The translations under genes and the position numbers were made by a program. From Paracoccus onubensis (lineage in GTDB: Bacteria; Pseudomonadota; Alphaproteobacteria; Rhodobacterales; Rhodobacteraceae), in the NCBI RefSeq assembly GCF_003591515.1, contig NZ_QZCG01000001.1:372001-436000 (forward strand): 64,000 nucleotides of DNA, given 5' to 3'. A model generated the notes under the pieces. That model was not told the DNA's origin and ran no database searches. It worked only from the letters and a program-made list of their open reading frames with translations. This document shows, in pieces, positions 27,367 through 35,476 of the stretch (within the stretch, counting starts at the first letter, position 1; each line of letters starts with the position of its first letter).

Positions 27367-28392
27367 TTACTTCTGCGTCTGCAATGAACCAGCGCCAAGT
27401 GAATCCTGCGTCCGATTGGCCGGTTCCGGTTCCTTCGCTTCCGGCCGTTCCAGAGTCCTGCCTGCGCCGATCGCGTCCAGCACATTCTCGCTGGGCACGA
27501 AGAACAGAGCGCCCGTCACCGCTGTCGAGACATCGAGGATGCGGTCGTAATTCCCCGGCGGCAGGCCGATGAACATGTTGTTCAGCATCGTCTCGATCCG
27601 GCCGGGCTCGCGGGCATAGCCGATGAAATAGGTGCCGAACTCACCCCGCGCGGGGCTGCCGAAAGGCATGTTGTCGCGCAGGATCTGCAGCTGGTTGCCC
27701 TCGGCGTCACTGATGTTGGTCAGCACGTTATGAGCATAACTTGCCTTCTCGGCATCGGGAAACTCGATGTCTGACAGCTTGTGCCGTCCGATGACGCGCT
27801 CTTGCGCCTCGACCGTCATTGCTGTCCATTTTGCCAGATCATGCAGGTATTTCTGGGTGATGACATAGCTGCCTCCGGCAAAGACCGGCTCCTCGGGTCC
27901 GATGATCACTGCGGCGGTCCGATCGGCGCCGTTCGGATTCTCGGTCCCGTCCACGAAGCCCAGAAGATCGCGATTGTCGAAGAACTTGAAGCCCTGCGTC
28001 TCGTCTTCGACGGTCGAGATCGGGCCAAGACGCAGCATGATCTGGCTGGCCAGTTCGAAACAGAAATCGGGCCGCTCGGCGCGGATGTGGAGCAGCATAT
28101 CGGCCGGTGTCGATGGGGCGTGATGGGCGCCCGCGATCTCGCGGAAGGGGTGCAGGCCCCGTGGGCGCGCGCCCATGCTCAGCCGGTCCCACAGGGCCGA
28201 GCCGATCCCGATCACGCAACTCAGCCCCGCCGCGGGGCTGCGAAAGCCCACGGCGCGGACCAGCGAGGGCAGGTCGGCGCAGAAATCGCGAAACCTGTCC
28301 AGCGCGGCATCTTCCCGGTTCAGCGTCAGCGTCAGGAAGATAGCGTTGGAGGTCAGTGAGCCTTCGGCAGGCTGGCTTGCGATGGGCGTCAT
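27367..28392 (-). CDS. Dye-decolourising (DyP)-type heme peroxidase
   Basis: Heme peroxidase of 341 aa in the YfeX-like group. The diagnostic GFVDGTENP motif carries the distal Asp; the proximal heme His is in RVIGRHKLSDIEF. FGTYFIGYAREPGRIETMLNNMF in the C-terminal half is also typical. There is no signal peptide, so it is probably cytoplasmic or packed in an encapsulin, none of which is seen here. The ATG at 28392 is chosen because GCAGGGGA lies 6 bases before it; the ATG at 28398 touches that site. A hydrophilic tail of about 25 residues ends the protein. Confidence 0.92.
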   Translation of the reverse strand: MTPIASQPAEGSLTSNAIFLTLTLNREDAALDRFRDFCADLPSLVRAVGFRSPAAGLSCVIGIGSALWDRLSMGARPRGLHPFREIAGAHHAPSTPADMLLHIRAERPDFCFELASQIMLRLGPISTVEDETQGFKFFDNRDLLGFVDGTENPNGADRTAAVIIGPEEPVFAGGSYVITQKYLHDLAKWTAMTVEAQERVIGRHKLSDIEFPDAEKASYAHNVLTNISDAEGNQLQILRDNMPFGSPARGEFGTYFIGYAREPGRIETMLNNMFIGLPPGNYDRILDVSTAVTGALFFVPSENVLDAIGAGRTLERPEAKEPEPANRTQDSLGAGSLQTQK

Positions 28393-28700
28393 TGTCATTC
28401 CCCTGCTGGCGTAGGTTCGGATAAGCCCTTTCTGATGGCTTGCGGAAGTATCTACCTTCAACATCCCGGATGTCACGAGACAGAGTGGTTGTCCGCCCTT
28501 CATTTCCGATCAGGCGGTCGTTGCCTGTTGGAACGGTGGCGAATATCGCGGCCAGCTTTGCCATTCCGTGGGTTTTTTATGCCTGTTTTCTCTGCATCGG
28601 AACGATTCCAGTGATGACAAACAGGTCATTCGAAGGGATTTCCGCAGGAAACGACCATTCCCGCTTGGCGAATGGACGCTGCGCAGACAGAATTATCCTT

Positions 28701-28736
28701 GTTGGGCATCTTGTACACGTCAGCGCGATGCCCAAC
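28701..28736 (+). ncRNA. Perfect 10-bp stem-loop, possible sRNA element
   Basis: GTTGGGCATC (28701-28710) pairs fully with GATGCCCAAC (28727-28736), loop 16 nt. It is followed 3 nt later by the first of three terminator-like hairpins. This is the layout of a short structured RNA with its own terminator, but no promoter could be fixed. Confidence 0.35.
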
Positions 28737-28739
28737 ACG

Positions 28740-28780
28740 AGCCTGGCTCACGCTGCTCCTGACTGGCGCGGGCTTTTTTT
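28740..28780 (+). terminator. Terminator-like hairpin 1 of 3
   Basis: AGCCTG (28740-28745) can pair with CGGGCT (28769-28774), followed by a run of seven T. The right arm GGCGCGGGCT is shared with hairpins 2 and 3, though the left arm here is diverged. Confidence 0.5.
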
Positions 28781-28848
28781 CACCTCTGTCACACGCCTGT
28801 AACTACCAGCAGGCAGAATGACGATGTTTTCACGTATTTATTGCAGAC

Positions 28849-28882
28849 AGCCCGCGCCAACCCTCCGTCGGCGCGGGCTTTT
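28849..28882 (+). terminator. Terminator-like hairpin 2 of 3
   Basis: AGCCCGCGCC (28849-28858) and GGCGCGGGCT (28870-28879) form a perfect 10-bp stem with an 11-nt loop (containing CCCTCC), followed by TTTT. Confidence 0.7.
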
Positions 28883-29003
28883 CCATGCATCACTCCGCTT
28901 TGGGCGCGATTGTAGCAGCCTCAACGCTTGCGACAACTGGCCGCAGATAGTGCCGTTGATCACCGGAAGAGCGATCTCCACATCTGAATTACTCCCTGCT
29001 CTG

Positions 29004-29042
29004 GCCCGCGCCGTTCCTTCTCTCCCGTGGCGCGGGCTTTTT
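29004..29042 (+). terminator. Terminator-like hairpin 3 of 3
   Basis: GCCCGCGCC (29004-29012) and GGCGCGGGC (29029-29037) form a perfect 9-bp stem followed by TTTTT. Both hairpins 2 and 3 are followed by CATGCA, which suggests duplication of a unit. Confidence 0.7.
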
Positions 29043-29271
29043 CATGCAGAAACGGCGGATGCGTCCCCGCCCATGGTTTTCCGGTCAGGGTGAATGTCGT
29101 GCCACCCTGCGTCGCATTCATGCCACTGTACCGGCTTCCGAATCGGGGAATATCAGTATTCAGAACCCAAGAGATCGTCGCGTTTCATTCAACCAAATGT
29201 CCCGACAGCGGTTTTACTGCGGGGCACATTTTCCGGCAAATGGCTGATGTCAGTATTTCTATGGGATTTCA

Positions 29272-29345
29272 TGGAGCGGGTGATGGGAATCGAACCCACG
29301 TATTCAGCTTGGAAGGCTGCTGCTCTACCATTGAGCTACACCCGC
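29272..29345 (-). tRNA. tRNA-Gly (anticodon TCC)
   Basis: Reading the - strand from 29345: acceptor stem GCGGGTG pairs with CACCCGC, D-arm TAGCTCAATGGTAGAGC, anticodon loop CTTCCAA (TCC), T-arm GTGGGTTCGATTCCCAT, discriminator T and encoded CCA at 29274-29272. 74 nt with CCA, the standard size for tRNA-Gly. Confidence 0.97.
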
Positions 29346-29387
29346 GTTCCAACCCATATAAAAGCCTGCGTTGCCGGGTGCAACCTG

Positions 29388-29987
29388 TCAGATGCCAGAT
29401 TCTCTCAGCGCAAGATGCAACGCTTCCGCTTCGGTGAAATGGATCGCCTCCATGCCGACCGCCCTGGCGCCTTCGACATTTGCCGGGCTGTCGTCGATGA
29501 AGACGCAATTTCCGGCCTTGATCCCGTTGCGGTCAAGCAGGGTGCGATAAATCTCGGGCTGAGGCTTCAGCAGCCCTTCCACGCCTGATACGACGATATC
29601 CTCGAACAATGTCTCCAGCCGTGGATATTGGGCCAAAGCGGCGGGCCAGTTGTCACGCGACCAGTTGGTGATCGCGAACAGCCGGTGGCCGGCCGATTGC
29701 AGGGTCTCGGCTATTTCCCAGCTTCCGGGGACGGGATCCTGAATGGTCAGGTGAAAATTCGCGGTATAATTCTCCAGCGGGGCAGCATCCGCACCATGGG
29801 CGCGGCGAGCCTCGGCCAGGCCGTCGGAAAGCGGGCGTCCGCCGTCCTGCAGGTAGTTCCAGCCGTGAAAATCCACACGCGCCATCCAGTCGCGGATCGC
29901 GGTGGAATCGGTGAAATGCGTGGCGAATGCCCGTTCGGGGAGCCAGTCGATCAGAACCCGGCCAAGGTCGAATACGATATGTTTCAT
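29388..29987 (-). CDS. HAD-superfamily phosphatase (YihX-like)
   Basis: Soluble phosphatase of 199 aa in the HAD-IA group, probably acting on a sugar phosphate or other small phosphoester. Motif I is IVFDLGRVL, with nucleophile Asp7 and Gly rather than Asp two positions later, as in YihX-type enzymes. Motif II is FAITNWSRDN, motif III the Lys in EGLLKPQPEIYRTLL, motif IV CVFIDDSPANVEGARAVGM. The helical cap lies between motifs I and II. The ATG overlaps the last base of the tadA stop (TGATG), so the two are coupled. Confidence 0.88.
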   Translation of the reverse strand: MKHIVFDLGRVLIDWLPERAFATHFTDSTAIRDWMARVDFHGWNYLQDGGRPLSDGLAEARRAHGADAAPLENYTANFHLTIQDPVPGSWEIAETLQSAGHRLFAITNWSRDNWPAALAQYPRLETLFEDIVVSGVEGLLKPQPEIYRTLLDRNGIKAGNCVFIDDSPANVEGARAVGMEAIHFTEAEALHLALRESGI

Positions 29988-30439
29988 CAGCGGCGAGCCT
30001 CGAAAAAGGATTTCAGAAGATCACGGGACGCCTCGGCGCTTATCCCGTCGTAAATCTGGGGGCGGTGATGGCATTGGGGATGATCGAAAACCCGCGCGCC
30101 ATGCGCGACACCACCCATTCTGGGATCGCTGGCCCCGTAGTAAAGCACTGCAATGCGCGCCGCCGAGATCGCAGCCGCGCACATCGGGCAGGGTTCCAGC
30201 GTGACCCACAGGCCATGACCCGGAAGCCGGTCCGAACCGGCAGCGGCGCAAGCCTGCCGGATTGCCAGGATCTCGGCATGGGCGGTCGGATCCGACAATT
30301 CCCGCATGCGGTTTCCTGTCGTTGCTACGATCCGCCCATCGGCAGAGGTCAGCACCGCGCCCACCGGCACCTCGCCCCGCTTTGCGGCGGCCCGCGCTTC
30401 GGCCAGCGCCAGCGGCATATGGGATTTGAACTCTGTCAT
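29987..30439 (-). CDS. tadA: tRNA-specific adenosine deaminase (wobble A34 to inosine)
   Basis: Zinc deaminase of 150 aa converting the wobble A of tRNA-Arg(ACG) to inosine. Zinc ligands and catalytic Glu are in place: His54 and Glu56 in PTAHAEILAI and the Cys84/Cys87 pair in TLEPCPMCAAA. The start MTEFKSHMPLALAEA is chosen because upstream residues in the frame lack conservation; the region between it and the divergent gene at 30553 would hold both promoters. A general nucleoside deaminase cannot be excluded, but length and motifs fit TadA. Confidence 0.92.
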   Translation of the reverse strand: MTEFKSHMPLALAEARAAAKRGEVPVGAVLTSADGRIVATTGNRMRELSDPTAHAEILAIRQACAAAGSDRLPGHGLWVTLEPCPMCAAAISAARIAVLYYGASDPRMGGVAHGARVFDHPQCHHRPQIYDGISAEASRDLLKSFFEARR

Positions 30440-30552
30440 CGTCGGGGTTGTCGCAGGGCAGGGGGCATCGCGCAAGATACGGCTTTCCTGTAGGATGGAT
30501 TTCACGTAAGGAATGCAGCTTGCCACCGCAGAGATGCGCAGGAGACATCGCC

Positions 30553-31767
30553 ATGACCGACAAGACAGCCCCCGAATCCCCCTCAGCCGACCGTATCGCC
30601 AAGGTGATGGCGCGTGCGGGCATAGCCAGCCGCCGCGAATCCGAGCGGATGATTCTGGAAGGCCGTGTCACCGTGAATGGTGAAAAAATCACCAGCCCGG
30701 CGCTGGATGTTCTGCCCAGCGACAGGATCACCGTAGACGGCAGGAAACTGGATGAACCGCAGGAGGCCCGGCTGTGGCTATACTACAAGCCGATCGGGCT
30801 TGTGACCTCGGCTTCGGACGAGAAGGGCCGTCAGACCGTATTCGACGCCTTGCCGCGCGATCTGCCGCGGGTGATGACGGTTGGCAGGCTTGACCTTAAT
30901 TCCGAAGGGCTTTTGCTGCTGACGAATGACGGCGAGTTGAAACGCAGCCTGGAACTGCCCTCGACCGGATGGCTGCGCCGTTATCGCGTGCGTGTGAACG
31001 GCGTGCCGAATGATCTGACATTCGCGCCTTTGCGCCGGGGCGCAACCATCGATGGCGAGGAATTCGCGCCGATGGAGATCCGGCTGGATAGTCAGCAGGG
31101 GGCGAATGCCTGGCTGACCGTGGGGATCCGCGAAGGCCGGAACCGTGAAATCCGGCGTGCCATGGCGCATGTCGGCCTTCAGGTGAACCGGCTGATCCGC
31201 GTCGGCTATGGCCCGTTCCGCCTGACCGGTATGGAAAAGAATCAGGTGGTCGAGGTCAAGCGGCGGGTCTTGCGCGACCAGCTTGGCGGATTGATGAGTG
31301 GCGAGGCCGAAACGAAGGACCGCGACATGCGTCCCCGGGGTGGCGATGCGCCGCGCAAGCCACGCGGCAAACCGGGTTTCGGCGATGCCCGCCGCCCGTC
31401 ATTTCGCAGCGATGACGACAGGCCGGGCCGCAGCGCGAGGCCGGACGGCAAACCGCCCCGGAAATTCGGCACGGCGCGGATGAAGAATGAAGAGAGTCCG
31501 GCGCGAGGCGGCAAGCCTTGGAACAAGAGGGAACGGACAAGCGAGCCTCGCACCGGGGATGGCGCAGCGGGTGAGGAGCCGCGGCGCAACTTCGGCGCAA
31601 AAACTGCCAAGGGACAGCCTGCGCGCGAATTCTCGGGAAAACCAGGGTTCAAAGGGCCCCGCGGAGGATCGCGCGGGCCGGCAAAAAGCAATGCCGGATC
31701 CGGCAGGCCCTTTGGCGGCAAACCAGGCGGACGCCCCGGTGGTAAGCCGCGCGGACCCAGAACCTGA
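30553..31767 (+). CDS. Large-subunit rRNA pseudouridine synthase (RluB/RluE type) with long basic tail
   Basis: Isomerises a uridine in 23S rRNA. The S4 RNA-binding domain spans residues 10-60 (RIAKVMARAGIASRRESERMILEGRVTVNG); the catalytic domain has VGRLDLNSEGLLLLTNDG with the active Asp, and REGRNREIRRAMAHVGLQV. From about residue 258 to 404 it is a disordered Arg/Gly/Pro/Lys-rich tail, more than a third of the protein, likely for RNA contacts. GGAGACATCGCC precedes the ATG at 30553. RluB is favoured because of S4 plus the REGRN motif; the exact target base is not known. A terminator follows at 31771. Confidence 0.9.
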   Translation: MTDKTAPESPSADRIAKVMARAGIASRRESERMILEGRVTVNGEKITSPALDVLPSDRITVDGRKLDEPQEARLWLYYKPIGLVTSASDEKGRQTVFDALPRDLPRVMTVGRLDLNSEGLLLLTNDGELKRSLELPSTGWLRRYRVRVNGVPNDLTFAPLRRGATIDGEEFAPMEIRLDSQQGANAWLTVGIREGRNREIRRAMAHVGLQVNRLIRVGYGPFRLTGMEKNQVVEVKRRVLRDQLGGLMSGEAETKDRDMRPRGGDAPRKPRGKPGFGDARRPSFRSDDDRPGRSARPDGKPPRKFGTARMKNEESPARGGKPWNKRERTSEPRTGDGAAGEEPRRNFGAKTAKGQPAREFSGKPGFKGPRGGSRGPAKSNAGSGRPFGGKPGGRPGGKPRGPRT

Positions 31768-31770
31768 TCG

Positions 31771-31798
31771 AAGGGCGCAGCAGCGCCCTTTTATTTTG
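31771..31798 (+). terminator. Rho-independent terminator after the pseudouridine synthase gene
   Basis: GGGCGC (31773-31778), loop AGCA, GCGCCC (31783-31788), extended by AA/TT pairs, then TTTTATTTT. It sits between convergent genes and, because the left side carries A residues, could also work for hemP. Confidence 0.8.
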
Positions 31799-31967
31799 TC
31801 AGGATCAGCTTGCCGGCGCGGGTGATGCGCAACTGGTAAACCTGTTCGTCAAGGACGATAAGTGCCTGATTTCCACCACGTGTCAGCTCATTGGCGTCGT
31901 GCTGCGGCAGCCGCGCGAGAACGCTGGTTCCGGGGCGGGTAAAATCGGCAGGGCGCGTAGCGGTCAT
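31791..31967 (-). CDS. hemP: Hemin uptake protein HemP
   Basis: Small protein of 58 aa. The HemP signature fills the C-terminal half: LTRGGNQALIVLDEQVYQLRITRAGKLILTK, a short beta-rich RNA/DNA-binding-like fold. HemP is linked to heme and iron uptake and is normally made under iron limitation. The ATG at 31967 is preferred because GAGG lies 6 bases upstream; the ATGs at 31979 and 32003 are in poor context. No heme receptor adjoins it here; it lies between a pseudouridine synthase gene and znuA. Confidence 0.9.
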   Translation of the reverse strand: MTATRPADFTRPGTSVLARLPQHDANELTRGGNQALIVLDEQVYQLRITRAGKLILTK

Positions 31968-32009
31968 GGTCAGCCTCATTCCTGAAAAATGCGTCTGAAA
32001 CAAATCTGA

Positions 32010-32026
32010 CTAATTTACTCGGCAAT
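32010..32026. promoter_or_regulatory. Possible iron-responsive box upstream of hemP
   Basis: TCTGACTAATTTACTCGGC contains TGA-N9-TCG, close to the TGA-N9-TCA pattern described for alphaproteobacterial iron regulators. It lies about 45 bases before the hemP ATG, where control would be expected. One position of the right half differs, so the call is weak. Confidence 0.3.
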
Positions 32027-32106
32027 GTCAAAGAAAAAGAGTCGGAAATAAAAAACGGCGATATCCAAGCAGGATACCGCCGCAATGGGACGTATGAGAG
32101 AGAGTG

Positions 32107-33096
32107 TCAGCCCTTGCCGGAAAGGCATTCGGCAAGCGCATCGCCCATGTTCTGCAACATCTCCGCATACAGGCCGGCCCCGGCCTCGATCCCGCGCCCT
32201 GCCGGATCCAGTTCCGCGCCGATTCGCGCATCACTGCCCTCGATCGCGCTTTGGATCAGCGCCTGTTTATGCCCGTATTCGGGAAAAGCGCATTCGGCCC
32301 CCGAATCGGCGATCTGGGCCGAGATCTCGCTGAGCCGTGCGGCCGAGGGCGCCGAGGCATCCCCCAGCGACACCGCGATTCCCGGCAAAAGTCCGAAATG
32401 CGCGGTGAAATAGCCATAGGCATCATGGAACACCGCAAAGGGCCGGTCTTTCACCGGTTCAAGCTGCGCATTGAGCTGTGCTTCCAACTCTCCGATCTGC
32501 TTCACCGAAGCTTCGGCATTGGCGGCATATGTTTCGGCATTCTCGGGATCCTGCGTGGCCAGTTCCCTGGCGATTGCTGTCAGCCAGGTCTGCGCATTGT
32601 GGGGATCCAGCCAGGCATGCGGATCAGTGCCGTCGTGGCTATGACCATGGCCGTCATTGTGGTCATGCCCGTGCTCTTCATCATGCTCATGCTCATGCTC
32701 ATGCTCATGCTCATGGTCGTGATCGTCATGCGCATGTTCCGCATGATCGTCACCTTCTGCGCCGAATTCCTGCAGATGCGTGCCGGGAACGGTCAGCAAT
32801 GACAACGAACTGCCATCCCCAAGATTATCCGCCGCACGTTCCAGCCACGGTGTCATTTCCGGTCCGATCCAGACCAGAAGTCCTGCCGATTGCAGGGCAG
32901 CGGCATCCGAGGGCTTTAGCTGGAAGTGATGTGGATCCGCGCCATCGCCGATCAGCACCCGTACCTCGCCAAGATCCCCCAGAACCTGCTGTGCAAGTGA
33001 CCCGGTCACGGGAATATCGGTGACGATCTGCGGAGGCGCGGCCATTGCCTTTGCTGCCAGCAAGCCCAGAATCGCCGTGGTCGTCAAAAGTCGCAT
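32107..33096 (-). CDS. znuA: High-affinity zinc ABC transporter binding protein ZnuA
   Basis: Periplasmic zinc-binding protein of 329 aa. Signal peptide MRLLTTTAILGLLAAKAMA, then the cluster 9 binding fold with the first ligand in DPHHFQLKPSDAAALQSAG. A strikingly His/Asp/Glu-rich loop at about residues 122-165 (DDHDHEHEHEHEHEHDEEHGHDHN... as alternating HE/HD units) precedes DPHAWLDPHNAQTW; such loops are seen in ZnuA and are thought to gather zinc. Another ligand is in FAVFHDAYGYFTAHFGL. The CATGCTCATGCT repeats in the DNA at 32680-32720 are this coding region. It is divergent from zur-znuC-znuB with Zur-box-like sites between. Confidence 0.96.
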   Translation of the reverse strand: MRLLTTTAILGLLAAKAMAAPPQIVTDIPVTGSLAQQVLGDLGEVRVLIGDGADPHHFQLKPSDAAALQSAGLLVWIGPEMTPWLERAADNLGDGSSLSLLTVPGTHLQEFGAEGDDHAEHAHDDHDHEHEHEHEHEHDEEHGHDHNDGHGHSHDGTDPHAWLDPHNAQTWLTAIARELATQDPENAETYAANAEASVKQIGELEAQLNAQLEPVKDRPFAVFHDAYGYFTAHFGLLPGIAVSLGDASAPSAARLSEISAQIADSGAECAFPEYGHKQALIQSAIEGSDARIGAELDPAGRGIEAGAGLYAEMLQNMGDALAECLSGKG

Positions 33097-33146
33097 GATG
33101 CCTGTCCTGAATAATAAGTCTCGTGTTGCGGGTGAAAGCTTTCTCA

Positions 33147-33188
33147 TGTTATGTGATAACAAGTCAATCAAATTGTAATAAGGTAACA
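33147..33188. promoter_or_regulatory. Two Zur-box-like palindromes between znuA and zur
   Basis: TGTTATGTGATAACA at 33147-33161 is a perfect palindrome of the TGTTAT-N3-ATAACA type recognised by Zur. A second, weaker one, TGTAATAAGGTAACA, lies at 33174-33188 immediately before the zur start. Both are in the 94-bp divergent gap, so zinc-bound Zur could repress znuA and zur-znuCB together. Confidence 0.7.
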
Positions 33189-33190
33189 AA

Positions 33191-33688
33191 TTGCAGCATG
33201 AACCGGATCAAGGCGACGCTTTCGCCCCGCATGATCATGCGCTTTGCCAATCGCGGGCATTGGCTGAAGCCGAGGAACGTCTGAGGCAGCAAGGTGCAAG
33301 GCTGACGCCCGTTCGCCGTCGCACATTGGAGATCCTGCTTGAAGCGCATCGGGCGATGGGCGCTTACGAGGTGCTTGACCGGCTGGCCGAGGCCGGGTTC
33401 GGCCGCCAGCCGCCGGTCGCCTATCGTGCGCTTGAGTTTCTGGTCGAGCATGGGCTGGCGCATCGCCTTCAGCGGTTGAACGCCTTCGCGGCCTGCCTGC
33501 ATCCCGGCGAAGATCACGCCCCGGTTTTCCTGATCTGCCGGGTCTGCGACAAGGTGGCCGAAGCCCATGCGGCCAATGTCCGCAGCGAACTAAGTTCGGC
33601 GGCGGGGGAACTTGGCTTCACGGTCGAGCGCGCGACCGTCGAGGCACTGGGGCTCTGCCCGGCCTGCGCCGGACGGGACGCGGAATGA
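33191..33688 (+). CDS. zur: Zinc uptake regulator Zur (Fur family)
   Basis: Zinc-dependent repressor of 165 aa. DNA-binding domain: LRQQGARLTPVRRRTLEILLEAHRAMGAYEVLDRLAEAG...PPVAYRALEFLVEHGLAHRLQ. The structural zinc site is formed by two CxxC pairs, LICRVCDKV and GLCPACAGR; regulatory ligands lie in CLHPGEDHAPVF. No ATG is found in frame near the start; TTG at 33191 after AAGGTAACAAA is the most likely start (a TTG at 33260 is the alternative). Its stop overlaps znuC (ATGA). Confidence 0.93.
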   Translation: MQHEPDQGDAFAPHDHALCQSRALAEAEERLRQQGARLTPVRRRTLEILLEAHRAMGAYEVLDRLAEAGFGRQPPVAYRALEFLVEHGLAHRLQRLNAFAACLHPGEDHAPVFLICRVCDKVAEAHAANVRSELSSAAGELGFTVERATVEALGLCPACAGRDAE

Positions 33689-34446
33689 CCGCTCTGATTG
33701 CTTCGGAAAAGCTGACCATCAATCGCCCCGGCACGACCGAGCCGGTTTTGCGCGATGTCGATTTCCACATTGTGCCGGGCGAGATCGTGACGGTTGTCGG
33801 CCCCAATGGTTCGGGGAAATCATCGCTTATCCGCGCACTTCTGGGGCACATGCCGCTGATCGCGGGGCGAATCGACCGCCGCGCGGGGCTGAGAATCGGC
33901 TATGTGCCACAGCGGGTTCAGCTTGACCGGTCGATTCCGATGACCGTGCGGCGCTTTCTGTCCCTTCCCCGCTGGGTCGGGGGGCAGGTGGCTGCGCTTG
34001 CTCTGGCGCGCACCGGAGTCGCCGGGCTGGAGGCGCGTCAATTGACCGAGCTTTCGGGCGGGCAGTTTCAGCGTGTCCTGCTTGCCCGGGCGCTTCTGCA
34101 CGATCCGCATCTTCTGGTGCTGGACGAGCCGACGCAGGGGCTGGATCAGCCGGGGATCGTCGCCTTTTATCAGCTTATCGAAGAGGTTCGGCGCCAGACC
34201 GGCGCTGCCGTGTTGATGGTCAGTCACGACTTGCTTGTCGTGATGGGCGCGTCGGACCGGGTGATCTGCCTGAATGGGCATATCTGCTGCGAGGGAACGC
34301 CCCAATATGTCGGCAATGCACCCGAATACCGCGCCCTGTTCGGAGCGGATAGCAAGGGCACCCTGGCCCTCTACCGCCACCATCACGACCACGACCACGA
34401 CCATGATCACGATCCGCATCACGATTGCGCCGATCATGGCGAATGA
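33685..34446 (+). CDS. znuC: Zinc ABC transporter ATPase ZnuC with His/Asp-rich C-terminal tail
   Basis: Cytoplasmic ATPase of 253 aa. Walker A GPNGSGKSS, Q-loop YVPQRVQLD, signature LSGGQFQRVLLARAL, Walker B LLVLDEPTQGLDQ, switch His in LMVSHDLLVVM. After the normal end near residue 228 it has a tail of HHHDHDHDHDHD-like units followed by PHHDCADHGE. That tail is not needed for ATP hydrolysis and probably binds zinc, either to receive it or to sense it. Coupled to zur by ATGA; znuB follows after 48 bp. Confidence 0.96.
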   Translation: MTALIASEKLTINRPGTTEPVLRDVDFHIVPGEIVTVVGPNGSGKSSLIRALLGHMPLIAGRIDRRAGLRIGYVPQRVQLDRSIPMTVRRFLSLPRWVGGQVAALALARTGVAGLEARQLTELSGGQFQRVLLARALLHDPHLLVLDEPTQGLDQPGIVAFYQLIEEVRRQTGAAVLMVSHDLLVVMGASDRVICLNGHICCEGTPQYVGNAPEYRALFGADSKGTLALYRHHHDHDHDHDHDPHHDCADHGE

Positions 34447-34494
34447 GTTCTCGAATGAGGCAGTGGCAACGCATATCGGCCAACAAGGGTTCCC

Positions 34495-35277
34495 ATGCTT
34501 GATGATTTTCTGATCCGGGCCGTTCTGGCAGGTCTGGGGCTGGCGCTTGCCGCCGGCATGCTTGGTTGCTTCGTTGTCTGGCGGCGCATGGCCTATTTCG
34601 GCGATTCTACCGCGCATGCCGCGATTCTGGGGGTGGCGCTGAGCCTGGCCTTCGATCTGTCCATCTATGCCGGGACCATTGCGACCGCGCTCGCCGTGGC
34701 GCTGCTGGTATCGATGCTGACCTCGCGAGGGCATGCGATGGATACGGTGCTGGGCGTCATCGCGCATTCCGCGCTTGCTTTCGGGCTTGTCGCGATCAGT
34801 TTCGTTCCTTCGGCGCGGGTCGATCTGGCAAGCTATCTTTTCGGGGATATCCTTGCCGTCGGCCGCAGCGATCTGCTGTGGATCTGGGGCGGATCGTTCC
34901 TGATACTCGGGCTTTTATGCTGGCGCTGGCAGAACTTAGTGACTGCGTCGGTCAACGAGGAACTGGCGATGGCGGCGGGTATCGATCCCCGTCTGGAGCG
35001 GCTTGTGATGTCGGTTGCGCTTGCCCTTCTGGTTGCAATCGCGATTCGGATCGTCGGATCGCTTCTGATCTCGGCAATGCTGATTATTCCTGCGGCAACC
35101 GCCCGCCGATTTGCCGCCACCCCCGAGCGGATGGCCGCCATTGCCTGCATTATCGCGGCGCTGTCGGTTCTGGCGGGACTGTGGGCGAGCCTGCGGCTCG
35201 ATACGCCTGCCGGTCCGTCGATTGTCGCCTCCGCAGCAGCTTTTTTTATGTTTGCGCAGGTATTTCGTTCACATTAA
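34495..35277 (+). CDS. znuB: Zinc ABC transporter permease ZnuB
   Basis: Inner-membrane permease of 260 aa with about eight helices. Cluster 9 marks: LGCFVVWRRMAYFGDSTAHAAILGVAL near residue 22, GHAMDTVLGVIAHSALAFGLV, the VNEELAMAAGIDPRLERLV coupling loop and AMLIIPAATARRFA in the C-terminal part. It is the third gene of zur-znuC-znuB and completes the transporter with ZnuA. AAGGG lies just upstream of the ATG. Confidence 0.96.
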   Translation: MLDDFLIRAVLAGLGLALAAGMLGCFVVWRRMAYFGDSTAHAAILGVALSLAFDLSIYAGTIATALAVALLVSMLTSRGHAMDTVLGVIAHSALAFGLVAISFVPSARVDLASYLFGDILAVGRSDLLWIWGGSFLILGLLCWRWQNLVTASVNEELAMAAGIDPRLERLVMSVALALLVAIAIRIVGSLLISAMLIIPAATARRFAATPERMAAIACIIAALSVLAGLWASLRLDTPAGPSIVASAAAFFMFAQVFRSH

Positions 35278-35476
35278 CTACAAAACACCTCATTATCGCG
35301 GCGTCTCGTGGCCTGTGGGCAGCACCCCATGGTTGAAGTGTTGGCCAATATGCAACAGTGGGCGCAGCCCCGCGCTGACAAGAAGGTATTGTTCCTTTTC
35401 AACTGCGTGGGATTGTGTAAGTGTCACATCGATGTTGCCGGAAACGGCAGCTTTCAAAACGAAACGGAGCATGATC

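Larger units (their letters stand above)
28393..29271. other. 880-bp stretch without a protein gene, with serial hairpins
   Basis: No reading frame here has a ribosome binding site or protein-like composition. It holds a 10-bp inverted repeat at 28701-28736 and three terminator-type hairpins listed separately, all pointing along the + strand. Small RNA genes are the most likely content. Confidence 0.55.

Noticed and set aside
28849..29042. CcsR/cuckoo-type sRNAs with CCTCCTCCC loops
   Set aside because: The hairpins lack the CCTCCTCCC motif and there is no DUF1127 gene next to them, so they are reported only as unnamed candidates.
32680..32720. CATGCTCATGCT tandem repeats as a satellite or CRISPR-like array
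   Set aside because: They encode the His/Glu-rich loop of ZnuA in frame; units are 6 bases and there are no spacers.
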